The notes below the pieces were generated by a model. It was not told the DNA's origin. It worked only from the letters and a program-made list of their open reading frames with translations, and made no database searches. A program made the position numbers and the translations under genes. From positions 496,001-560,000 of the forward strand of contig JACTVC010000012.1 in the NCBI GenBank assembly GCA_018417955.1: DNA of 64,000 nucleotides, written 5' to 3'. Origin of the DNA: Laccaria trichodermophora. Its lineage: Eukaryota > Basidiomycota > Agaricomycetes > Agaricales > Hydnangiaceae. Below, piece by piece: positions 22,441-32,500 of the stretch; within the stretch, counting starts at the first letter, position 1; each line of letters opens with the position of its first letter.

Positions 22441-23630
22441 TGAACATTGTGGTGGGAAGGAAGAACAATGAATTTCCGTGTTGGGAAATTCAAAGTTCAA
22501 CATAATCACATGATGTCGGAGTTTCAACGGACTTAAACAAATTGTCTTGCAACTTGAAGTTGTTTGTCGCCTGTCACTGTCTTTCACAGAAAGCATGGCA
22601 TTCGAGGTGGGCATACACAATTGTAGATGGCACCATGTAATCAGGCAAATATAAAGTTCATATTGGAAAATTATTGAACAATTTCCGAGCCTTCCAAGAA
22701 ATTTGCAGTTGTTACCAGAAATTTCCTGGCTATTTCCATGATTTCCCGAAATTTCCTGTTTTTTGGTAGTAGTACTAGTAAGTAACAATTGAAGTTGTCT
22801 AAGTTCGAAAATGTGAGTTTAGCGCGGCACGTGACTTCCCGCAACAGTACCGACTTCCATCAATTCACACTTACACTTTCTAGGGTAGCTCATAGCTATA
22901 ACTTCATGAGTATTGCACCGTTTGGCCTCTATGTAGGCTTATTTTAATTGCTTCATTCACGCGAATGCAATCCAATTTACGGCGTAGAAAAATTTGGAGT
23001 ACCTCACAAACTGTAGCATAAACTATTTGGCCTGTATTAGACATCTGAAATATATATTATCATCATGAGTTCTGCTCCGTTTCATGCGATTTTGGGCTTG
23101 TTAGAAACGCACAAATTAGAGCTTTAAAACGGGTCTGAGAGCCCCTAATATTTCGACGTTTAAGGCGACCTCCGATAACATTTACCGTTTTTAGACAGAT
23201 TCTTCACCAGTAATTGGTCCAAAGCCATTTGAGTTTTGAACTAAATACTACGTAAATAGACGCGTTGGAATCGGCTTGAACACCACTTTCCAACGCAAAA
23301 AAAATCACAAAAGACGAATATGTTTTGCAAAGGATACTTCATATTCTTTCTTGTTGCAATCTTTGTAGGTCAATCAATCTCTGGACAGTGTTGTACTTTC
23401 TTCTTATTCCAGGCGTATTTTGGTCATAAATTATTCATATACAATAGGGAATGTGTTTTCTACTGAAATCTAGTATACTTGTAGTTTGACTCCCTATAAG
23501 GGCTGGGTAGAAAGTGGAGGCCCCTCTATAGCACCCTATAGTAACGGCACAAGTCTCTGTAGTGCTGTATAGCACAAGCTTACGCCCACACAGTGCTGTG
23601 GAGCGCTAGGGCATCTAGCCAAACTTGGCG
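22441..23630. other. AT-rich gene-free stretch
   Basis: Contains repeated GAAATTTCC / GATTTCCC motifs at about 22700-22760 and ATAGCACC / TAGTGCTGTATAGCAC motifs near 23525-23580 that resemble those at 21290-21460. No gene supported. Confidence 0.4.
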
Positions 23631-23635
23631 TGTAA

Positions 23636-24478
23636 CCAAGGGGCTGCGACGGGAAGATCCCGAGACATCCCACTCCCCCGACCATGTACCATCAGCAACC
23701 CAAATGGGTCAAGTCCGCATTTAGTAAATCAGCTACGGACCGTCTAAATCAGGAAGGCAAATGGGAACAACGTGAGCATCGAGTTGAAGAAAATTAGATT
23801 ACAGCGTCCTTGCAACATCCAATACACGAAATAAAAGTTATTCTAAATCCCATGATGACCCCTCTTCATGGTAGACAGAGTTGATATTGATGACGTGGCT
23901 CGTTTCTGTGCGCGCGGCTCAAGCGCCACTTCCCTATTAACTTCATCATCACACCCGGATTCTCTTCATCTTCTCTACAGTCAGCCGTCTCATCTGGATA
24001 ACCTGGACAATATCGCTATCTGGGTATTCGTTGGAAACTCTCCACTCGTCGGTCTTGAAAGCAGGTAAACCCATTATAAATGGAGGTGGGAATGGTATTA
24101 TAAGTTCTAGGAGCACGAGGCATATTTCTGAAGGGTTGGTCGAATGTTGGTTGAACGTAGATGTATATGCTTGCACTGATATGTTATGAGGTACGATATT
24201 CTGTGATCGATTTCTGACTATTTATACAGAATTTTTAAGTACGAGAAGGTTTGACAGGGTGGGACAATGATCTTCTTAGCGAGAACACACTTATTAATCC
24301 ATAGATGGATGAGCAAAGGTCAGTAAAGCTGAGAAACGAGGATCTGAGCGAGCGCTGCCTCCGTAGTACCTGGCTGATTTACTATATGCGGACTTGACCC
24401 ATTTGGGTTGTTGATGGTACATGGTCGGGGGAGTGGGATGTCTGCGGGATCTGCCGGTCGTAGCCCCTTGTGTGTAAC
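23636..24478. repeat. Inverted repeat of about 110 bp with 620-bp spacer
   Basis: The arm at 23636-23740 (AAGGGGCTGCGACGGGAAGA, ACATCCCACTCCCCCGACCA, ACCCAAATGGGTCAAGTCCG) recurs as its reverse complement at about 24362-24478, with roughly 10% difference. The spacer holds no recognisable gene. No clear target duplication was found, so this is left as an inverted repeat rather than a named transposon. Confidence 0.8.
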
Positions 24479-24510
24479 TATGGGAAACTATGATATTAGC
24501 GGAAGCACTA

Positions 24511-24921
24511 CAGTCATCCACCTGCTAATGATACACTGAAATGTAAAAATTAGCTTCAACAAATGTGAGCACAACCTTTTGCCACAAAAACTACATGAAA
24601 ATCTTGGATAAGTGTCCTTCTATAACTATACCAAATTTCAGAATGTTTGAGCAGCATTTGATGAAGAAAAACCAAAATTAAGGGTGTATCATTGAGTGGT
24701 GTGACTGTATTTCGGCCATTTCCGAAAACAGTCCATTTTGAAAACTCCACAGCAATGTCAATGCTGCGTCGATTGCCCCCAAATTTTGTATAGCAGTAGA
24801 TATGAGCTTGTACTACCTGTTACAATTTGTTTCGTAAAAATTGGTGCAGTATTGAGTGACATATTAGCTAGTCAAAAGTGTATCAAATGGGGGTGGTGTA
24901 TCATTAGGGGGTGGATGACTG
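24511..24921. mobile_element. MITE with 26-bp terminal inverted repeats, TA target site
   Basis: The left end 24511-24536 begins CAGTCATCCACC and ends CTAATGATACAC. The right end 24896-24921 is its reverse complement, with two mismatches in 26. The element is flanked by TA on both sides (24509-24510 and 24922-24923), as expected for a Tc1/mariner-type target site. It is 411 bp and non-coding. A third copy of the terminus, degenerate, lies inside at 24684-24707 and is also followed by TA. Confidence 0.85.
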
Positions 24922-25201
24922 TATGCCTGTCTACGTGGGAAAATCAGGTTTTGCTGATGTTTTGTCCCTCAAACGCCGCGTTGGCGATTGGCAGGACATG
25001 CTAGTTCAGGAAGGAATGTCCCATAGATGTACTATTTACGTGCTCGTGGGCATGTTTCTGCGAGGGATACAGGATGAGTGTTCTGTAATGGGTTCAGTCT
25101 AAAAAAAGAGCAATGGGAAGCCCTTCAACAGCCAATCGTTAGAAAATCGGCTTTCAGCGTTTTTAGGGCGCCGAAAATTCTCACTTTGGTGCCCCTCCGT
25201 T

Positions 25202-25211
25202 CATATATAAA
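25202..25211 (+). promoter_or_regulatory. TATA box of the small gene at 25270
   Basis: The sequence reads CATATATAAAGG about 60 bp before the ATG, a normal spacing for a fungal core promoter. Confidence 0.55.
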
Positions 25212-25269
25212 GGGTAAACAGGAAAGAAATACTGAACGGCAACTGCGCACTCATAATTCGATCACAGGA

Positions 25270-25895
25270 AATGGGTATCAACATTTCTGTGTATGTTTCC
25301 ACCAATTTTTTATTCAAAGGCGCTATTAAAATCAGCCTTCAGAAACCGCAGTCTTTTTGACGAGGGCGACCCCAACGCTGCGACAATTCGCGTTCTGAAC
25401 GATACTTCTGGTGATTATTTATTCACTTTTATACCCTACTTTGCTTGTCATGCTGGATTTACTTCAGCTCCCATAACCGTCGTGTTATATATGCCCGGTC
25501 AAGTGTATACCTTGGACAAAAAGGAAATCGGGGCAGGGAAAGCAGGGGATATCACTTTCCTCAAAGCAGTCTTTGACGTTGAAGTTGTATATGCTGATGA
25601 GAAGAAGGTTATTCGGTAAGCTGAGAGCGACGGTTCAAACTTTTCAATGAGAAGTTGACACATGGGTGCATTTAGGAACGTCAAAGCCTCCGAGAACATT
25701 AGCACCAGCGCTTCCGCCATTTTGTCCGGTGACTATGAGGACGACGTTCCGATCAGTAAGACGGTAAAGCTCGTAGGGAAAACTTCGTTGGTAAAGGAAT
25801 ATTTGACTGGAGGATCACTTGAAGCCGCTGTTCAAACTTTTGGTGTCGCTCCTGATGATCTGCTCGTGGATGCTATCAAGAAAATTCCGCAGTAG
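25270..25895 (+). CDS. Small protein of unknown function
   Basis: Not recognised. A start at 25270 (MGINIS) followed by a short intron ending at about 25318 would join to a frame that runs to 25619: ALLKSAFRNRSLFDEGDP..IRVLNDTSGDY..FTFIPYFACHAG..SAPITVVLYMPGQVYTLDKK. A second intron (gtaagctg..catttag, about 25617-25675) leads to NVKASENISTSASAILSG and a last part ending DAIKKIPQ with TAG at 25893-25895. The first exon junction is uncertain because the donor would be gtgtat. The product has about 180 residues, beta-rich in appearance, with no signal peptide or membrane span. It is convergent with the FIST copy A gene. Homology with the FIST copy B flank ends right at its 3' end. Confidence 0.6.
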
Positions 25896-26164
25896 ACCCT
25901 CATCCATCAGAATTCCAACGACATTCTCCGCTTCGACTCTTAATTAGTATTGCACAAAGCATTGCCATAGGGAAAGTGAAAGAGTTGGTTCTTTGCCACG
26001 TCCGATGTACGAGGACGGAACTTGACAGCGAAACTTGAAGATATTTCTATTTTTTTTGGTAGACACTATCATTTTACGTATATGAAACGAATGGTCATAC
26101 ATGTCTTCTACCAGCCTCGTTGCGCGACGATACAGGACTTGAGGTGGCGGCATACCAAATAGGA

Positions 26165-27250
26165 TTACTGATGAACACCTGGTGCCATATCGAGCGTCGC
26201 CAAACCACCAGGGAGGGAACAAACCCAGGCGTCCTCTCGAGTCTTCACATTATTGTCCAAAGCGGGACTCAAGACGACCCCCTTGTCACTCAAGATAATA
26301 TCATCATCATGAACTTGAAATACTCCTTGTGAAGAAGAATCACATACTGACAAAAATCCCAGAGTTGGCGTTGATGGCGAGAGCAGGCTCCGAGGGAGCT
26401 CAATTGTTGCTGATTCGAGGCGGTGAAGGAACTATAAAATGTCTGCAGTGAGGTTTATTCATATGATTCGTGATTAGACAAACTCACTTGGACGAGTGTC
26501 CCAGGATCCGGAGCTCTCTGTGAGTCAAGGGAAAGGCTCCCTTGAGAAGGGTCGCCCGCTGTAATCCGATATGTTCGGCCTATTTTTTCGCCAGGGAGGA
26601 CAACACCGAGTGAATACCGTTCAATGCCGCTCCCTTCTAGCCCGGCTTTGCGGATATCAGACAAAAGAAGCTTTGTAGGATTAGCGTTGTTGATGGTGTT
26701 GACCAAGTTGCCCTCGCAGCTAGTACAATCTTGAGCTACTTCAAGTACACCATGGGATTCATAAAAAGGGAGTACCTTGTTATCGTCATAGGCTTGGAGA
26801 GTGTTTTCACACCAAGGTAATCGACGCGGGAAGCCTTTCCTAATGAGAGAGCGATGGCAACAGCTCCGGAGCCGTGAATTTTCCCATTATGAAAAAGAGT
26901 CACTGGCCTTCCGGTGATAAAGGGAGTTGGGGTGCCGATAAGCCCAGGCTGGGGGACGGTCAACGACTGGTAGACATATTTAAACCCGGAACTCACCTTT
27001 GTTGCATTGGGTAAGAGTTGGAGAGTGTTACAAAGGCCTTCTGGCCCGGTATCCGTAAAATAAACCACAGAGTTGATTGTGTCGGGACTGCAGGGACTTG
27101 TAAGCGATGTCGAAAAGTGGCGAGCAGCAAACCAACGCATTCTAGTTCCTGCAAATCTTCAGGAAGAGAGGTAGCCTGCGTACTTCTATCCCAAACATTC
27201 TCCCAATCCACACCTTCTTCATAATTTCCTTCAGTAATCGTCGATACCCC
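26165..27250 (-). pseudogene. FIST-domain protein, copy A, 3' part (split by retrotransposon)
   Basis: C-terminal part of a FIST_N/FIST_C-type protein, a putative ligand-sensing domain family. Minus-strand exons give VDWENVWDRSTQATSLPEDL, YFTDTGPEGLCNTLQLLPNA, LGLIGTPTPFITGRPVTLFH, HGSGAVAIALSLGKASRVDY, GNLVNTINNANPTKLLLSDI, RYSLGVVLPGEKIGRTYRIT and a C-terminal end APGVHQ with TAA at 26165. Exon for exon it matches copy B at 48.9-50.4 kb, and homology continues about 240 bp past the stop to about 25920. It was separated from its 5' part by the gypsy element; no other lesion was seen. Confidence 0.85.
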
Positions 27251-27255
27251 CTCAG
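27251..27255. other. Target-site duplication (left) of the gypsy element
   Basis: CTCAG, repeated at 38517-38521 on the other side. The undisturbed copy B has the matching single site. Confidence 0.9.
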
Positions 27256-27631
27256 TGTGACGGAAGTCACCAAGTCACACTCATTTGTCTTATCTTATCC
27301 AACGGACTCTTTCCCCTTTCCTGTTTGCGCTTACGCGTCTCCTACCGCTGACGCGTCCTTCTTAGCTTACGCGTCTCCTATCGATTACGCGTACATACCC
27401 CTTCATGTAGCCAATCACTGTCTTTACATTTGCCCTACAAGGTCTTGGCCTTTACCACTCCCTTGCGACCCTCATTACATAAACACCCTCTCCCTCTAGT
27501 ATAAAAGGCCAGATGTATCTACTTAGTCCTCAGTGAATTCAGTCGTTCAAATGGTCTGTTATTTGCTACCTCAGTGTATCGAAACCGAACGTCTGTAACC
27601 TTCAAGTCACAAACGTCACGCTTCCGCTACA
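27256..27631 (+). repeat. 5' LTR of the gypsy element
   Basis: 376 bp, TG..CA ends. It differs from the 3' LTR at two positions that I could find (CAGTCGTTCAAATGG versus CAGTCTTTCAAACGG). A promoter-like AGTATAAAAG lies near 27498. Confidence 0.95.
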
Positions 27632-27792
27632 TATTTTTTGACCCGACAAAACCGACTACAAAACAAAACCCGACTTTACTTGTCACCCTCTCACCCGTCG
27701 ACTGGACTACTTTGGATTGATCACCCGGACCCTCCGTTCACTGGCAACAAAAACAACCTCTTGCTTTTTATTACAACCTCTATTCTAAAACT

Positions 27793-28860
27793 ATGTCTGC
27801 AACCCGTTACACGCTCAGAACCCGCTCCACCCGCGCTGGCGTAGCTGCCCAGCAAGGTACGGTTCAAGCACCTAAAATTGATACTAACATACTCGGCTCA
27901 CAGGAACACTCGAACACGACATCGGCAGTTGCGTTAGAGCTTCATGTGTTGGACAGTCGCGTCACCGAAGGAACAACACGTTCTTACAGCGATGTCGTCG
28001 CCTCCCGGCCTTCCTCACCAGCTTCTGCTATTGGGGAAGAAGCACCTTCAGGTGATGCTGAAACCCTTGCACACTCTGCAAGGGTGGAAGAAACTTTAGT
28101 CGCTAAAACTAAAGATATTAGTTATAACAATACAAAAAATATTGTTACTAACATTGAGAATCACGAGAGCGATACCTCCTCGCTAAGTGGACTAAGTGAT
28201 CCGGATGAAAACCAACATCCGTGGACCACAGTGGTCCGTAGGCGTTCCAGAAGCCTAGATTCCCTGAAAAAGAACAATAAAACCGTTAAAGTGGTTAAAA
28301 TAGTTCAGAACCGAGTTGACAACTTGACTATGGAACAAGACACCGTAGTTAATGAGGCTGAGAAACAGCTCACCAAAGCCCAGAAAGAACAACTCTCGCG
28401 TCGCTACGAGAAAGTTCAGATAAAGACAGCACCACGCGATAGGTCCGAGTCGCGAGGTGAAGGCCCCTCCAATCCAAAAGGGAAAGGCGTTGATCCCAGT
28501 AACTGGGGCAGCGCACAGCTTAGTGATTCCGATCTGGATATCGACGCCCAGCGTGCGGCATTGGAATCCTTCGCCGTAGAGCGCGAGGAAAATCCTGAAC
28601 CTACTAAGTCAGCTGAGAGAAATCCCAGAAAGGCTTCATTGGCTCACCGAGGAAACAGCAGACCCTCTAGAAACCCCTCCAGCACAACTCTGGAACAGGT
28701 GCCTGTGCGCCCAGCCAAGAAAGATAAGGACCACCGTAAGGCCTTGTTGGTAAAAGCCGCTAGAACCAACCAGCTGTTTAATCAAATCGCGCCCAAAAGT
28801 TACCTTGGGCGCGCACTCGAGAAACTTGATAAACCCAAGAAATCTTCCAGGCATCATTGA
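27793..28860 (+). CDS. Gypsy element N-terminal Gag region (355 aa, ends at in-frame TGA)
   Basis: Begins MSATRYTLRTRSTRAGVAAQ, is hydrophilic and rich in charged and Ser/Thr residues, and contains HPWTTVVRRRSRSLDSLKK and a long basic/acidic stretch. No known domain is recognised. It stops at TGA (28858-28860), but the same frame continues straight on with a Ser-rich linker into the capsid. It is probably the N-terminal part of one Gag-Pol polyprotein. It could instead be a separate product. Confidence 0.75.
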   Translation: MSATRYTLRTRSTRAGVAAQQGTVQAPKIDTNILGSQEHSNTTSAVALELHVLDSRVTEGTTRSYSDVVASRPSSPASAIGEEAPSGDAETLAHSARVEETLVAKTKDISYNNTKNIVTNIENHESDTSSLSGLSDPDENQHPWTTVVRRRSRSLDSLKKNNKTVKVVKIVQNRVDNLTMEQDTVVNEAEKQLTKAQKEQLSRRYEKVQIKTAPRDRSESRGEGPSNPKGKGVDPSNWGSAQLSDSDLDIDAQRAALESFAVEREENPEPTKSAERNPRKASLAHRGNSRPSRNPSSTTLEQVPVRPAKKDKDHRKALLVKAARTNQLFNQIAPKSYLGRALEKLDKPKKSSRHH

Positions 28861-29574
28861 CAGCCTAGCTCCAGTTCGGACTCATCGCCTAGCTCTAGCA
28901 GCAGCTTGTCAGACTCGAGTGAATCGGATGGTGAGCGCTCAGACAGCTCGATCGATAGTCGCCAAGCAAGGAAAAGACCTAGGCACAGATCTAGAACCAA
29001 GCGGCGCCACAGCCGGCGTCGCCGATCACGATCAAGGAAGTCAAAAACCTTGATTCGACCAATACCACCAGTTGAGTATGATGGCGCCGCCGATGCTCGT
29101 GCGTACCACAGGTTCGTTACTGAAGGAACGGACTATGTGACCTCTGGTAAAGTCCACAAAGAAAGACAAGCGTTCGTGCTATCCTACTACTTAAAAGGGA
29201 AAGCATATGATTTTTACACTCAAAATGTGTCACTCAATCCCCATGATTGGACACTTAAGGAATTCTTCGTGCAGTTATTTAACTACTGCTTCCCTTCTGA
29301 TTACAGAACGGAACTTCGTGAGAAGCTTAGAAAGTGTTTTCAAAATAATAAAACTGTCTCAGACTATGCTTTCGAATTAAAGGAACTCTTTAACATGATT
29401 GGCGTGGTTGATGAGCGAGAAAAAGTTGTGAAGTTTTGGAACGGGCTCCGCCCCCCCCTCCAAAAGCAGCTTTGGATATTTGGGTTAAACCCCGAAATAT
29501 CCTCCTGGGAAGAAATACAAGAAGGCGCGGAAACCTTCGAAACGTCTGAGAAATTTGACTCTCAGCACCGGTGA
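28861..29574 (+). CDS. Gypsy element Gag capsid domain
   Basis: Retrotransposon gag family (PF03732 type). After the Ser-rich start and an Arg-rich stretch (KRPRHRSRTKRRHSRRRRSR) come PPVEYDGAADARAYHRF, ERQAFVLSYYLKGKAYDFY, DWTLKEFFVQLFNYCFPSDY and VSDYAFELKELFNMIG, the typical capsid signatures. The first Met of this part is at 28906. The frame ends at TGA 29572-29574 (CGG TGA AAC) and is open again immediately after, in the same phase, into the zinc-knuckle/protease part. Confidence 0.9.
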   Translation, partial: QPSSSSDSSPSSSSSLSDSSESDGERSDSSIDSRQARKRPRHRSRTKRRHSRRRRSRSRKSKTLIRPIPPVEYDGAADARAYHRFVTEGTDYVTSGKVHKERQAFVLSYYLKGKAYDFYTQNVSLNPHDWTLKEFFVQLFNYCFPSDYRTELREKLRKCFQNNKTVSDYAFELKELFNMIGVVDEREKVVKFWNGLRPPLQKQLWIFGLNPEISSWEEIQEGAETFETSEKFDSQHR

Positions 29575-32500
29575 AACAATAATAATGCCAGTGGAGGAAA
29601 TCCATCAGGATCTCACCAAAGCAACCGCACTCATCCTAGTGAGAAAAATGGGTCAGGACGGAAACGCTTTGGCTCACAAGTGGCTCGTGGGAACTCCCAG
29701 ACGCCTTCAACACATCAGAAACAGCAGAGCTCTCAAACGGGAAATAATAGATTTCGGTCACAAACGCCCCGAAATAATAACCATCATACCAATGATAATA
29801 AAAGGGACTGGAAGGGTTCAAAAACCCCCAGTTTTCAGAGAGAGAAGTTGACGCCTCGTCTCTCGGATAAAGAAAAATCTGAATTATTAGCCTCAGGCTC
29901 TTGCTTTAAATGTAAGAAGCCCGGACACTTGTCCCGCAATTGCCCTCAGGGAAATACCATGCAGGCCCCTGGAAATAAGCCTCCTGGACTTGCCAATTAT
30001 AACATTGAAATTGCACCAGATGATTCTGATGATGTTGATGTTCTTGACAATCTCGAGCTTAACATGGTTCATTGGGAAGCACCCCTTAACCTATGGTACT
30101 GCTACGAACCACCTTGGATGGAATATAATCCAAGTGCTAGCCGACGAGAGAGAATGGGGGACAGCTTAGCCCTAATGGCTGAATACACCCTGGACATCAT
30201 GCAACCCTATCCAGGGGACAGCGAACATATTTGTGAGGGTGTCAGACAAAGATTTGAGGTCATTTTACGACCCAATACAGACATATACAATATTCACGAC
30301 CGCTTGACCCGTCAAGAATACGGAATATGGGCCGGCCATTTAAGAAACCACTACTTCCGCTTGGGGGAATGGTACGCGCGTCAGCAAGCACGCAGAAATA
30401 AGATCTGTGAGCGGCCCAAACGCGTTTGGACAATGGGGGACACTTACGGATATAATGCAATGCTCGTCCTACGAAGCAGCATCCCCACTCTGTACCCCAC
30501 AACCGATCCTGAGATCGATGACGAATTTCGGTTCACTGTTGTCCAAAAGAGTGAATTTGAATATTTTATCCACGACGAGGAGTTTAACGAGCCTCTCACC
30601 GTGGATGAAGACACTCTGGCGAACCCCCACTTTGACTTGGGGAATTGGTATCGTGTCCGCAGGTTCCCAAGGGTCCACGCAGACCTTGAAGGCGACCTGA
30701 ATCTGGACTTCTCGGTGTTTGACAGATCCACCGTAGTTTCCTGGTTTGAGGATGACATCTTCGATCATGAAGATGAAGACTTACCTGGATTGCATCCAGG
30801 AAGTGATTCTTCCGACGACGATGACAGCCCACCTAGGTTGGACCCCATCAGTGAGGTTGAGTCAGAATCAGAAACTGACGAAGACATGCCTGACCTGCAG
30901 TCTGTCTCGGACTCGGATGAGGAGCCCGACTACATGTCAGATGATGAGGTCATGGAAAATCCAGATGACGACACTATTGTCATTGGGTCTGATGCTGATA
31001 CGGATGTTGACGGGCGACCTTACCGCCCTATTGGCAACATCCTTGGAGAAACAGTAGCCATGATCCTCGAAGCATCGGATCCCTATCCTGGTGATTCCTT
31101 CTTTCCGCAATCACGCCAACGCCGATTCTCAGTGTATCGCATCGACGATGATTTCATGCGTATTGAGGACAGGCTGCACCGCTCCGTCGCAAACTTAGCT
31201 CTAGAGCGAGCACGTAGGCACGACTTTGCCCCAGCCTGCTGGTATGCTCATCGCTGCGCCTTGCGCACTGGTTATTCCATGCGGCGCTGGAGGGAATCAA
31301 CCGAGTCTCACCTAGTTATGGGAGATATATTAGAACGTGAGATAACAAGGGGTTTACAAAATGGGGCCCCTTACCAATTTGATGAGAACTTCCCTGATGT
31401 GCCATTATCCAGAAGGTTCCACGTCTACCTAGACGCCTTCGACGATGATCTGTTTATGATCCAGGACATGCGCTGGGATGCATGGATTCATTTGCCCAGG
31501 TTTCTCGCTGAGAACCTGGGATTTGACTTGGCCGACTGGTATGAATGTCGGTTGGCCGAGCTCCTGGAATTCTTCATTCTCCCAGACGAACCGCCCAAAA
31601 ACTCTGATCGCAAGCCTGATGATAACTCAGGTGGCGGGAGTAGTATGGCTGTTGGTGGAACTCGAATCCTGTGTGGTTGTGATAAATACACTCATAAGGA
31701 ACCAGCTTGTGTCCCACCAGAAAATAAAACGAACCTGGAACTGAACGGCGTTCAAGTACCTCGCGGCACATACCCTGCCGTACAACGAAATGCTGCCATT
31801 GCGAAAGACCTGACTCGCAAGGTTCCGCGACCTGTCGTGGTGACCGTAAAAATTGACGGCCATCCCGCTCGCGCCTTGTTGGATTCTGGGTCACTGGGGG
31901 ACTTCCTGTCCTCCATGCTGGCGGATCAGATACAAGTTGAACGTGTAAAGCTGAACACACCTCTGGCTTTGCAGCTGGCCGTTCAGGGTTCTCGCTCTAA
32001 AATTAACTCTGGTGCCAAAGTCAGATTTGAGTATCAGAAAATTTCTGAAGAACGTTACCTTGATATTATTAACCTATCAAATTATGACGTTATCCTGGGA
32101 ACACCGTGGATGTACCAACACCAGGTATGTGTGGGCCTCAACCCACCCCGCGTGGTCATCGGGTGCGACACGGCAAAACCTATAAACGGCTCAGCTGTAG
32201 CTGACTTGTCATCACGAGCCGTCTCGTTGGAAGACGATGAATTAGAACCCACCCGTACCTTTCTTCGAGAGTATGCCAAGCCACTCTGTAAGACGGCGGG
32301 GGAAACCGATTTGCCGCCCTTAAGGGTGATAAATCATACAATTCCCTTGATCAACGAAAACAAGGTTTATCAGTGGCGCCCCTCGCGTTGCCCTGAGGCC
32401 CTACGCTCACAATGGGTAGAGAAAAGGGATGCTTACCTGCGAACAGGGCGCTGGGAAGTGACAAATGCCTCGAATACCATACCCATGCTTTTGATAGTGA

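Noticed and set aside
21293..23560. CACTA-type transposon (CACTACA near 21378, TGTAGTG near 23556)
   Set aside because: The similarity of the two ends fades after about 10 bases and no 2-3 bp target duplication matches.
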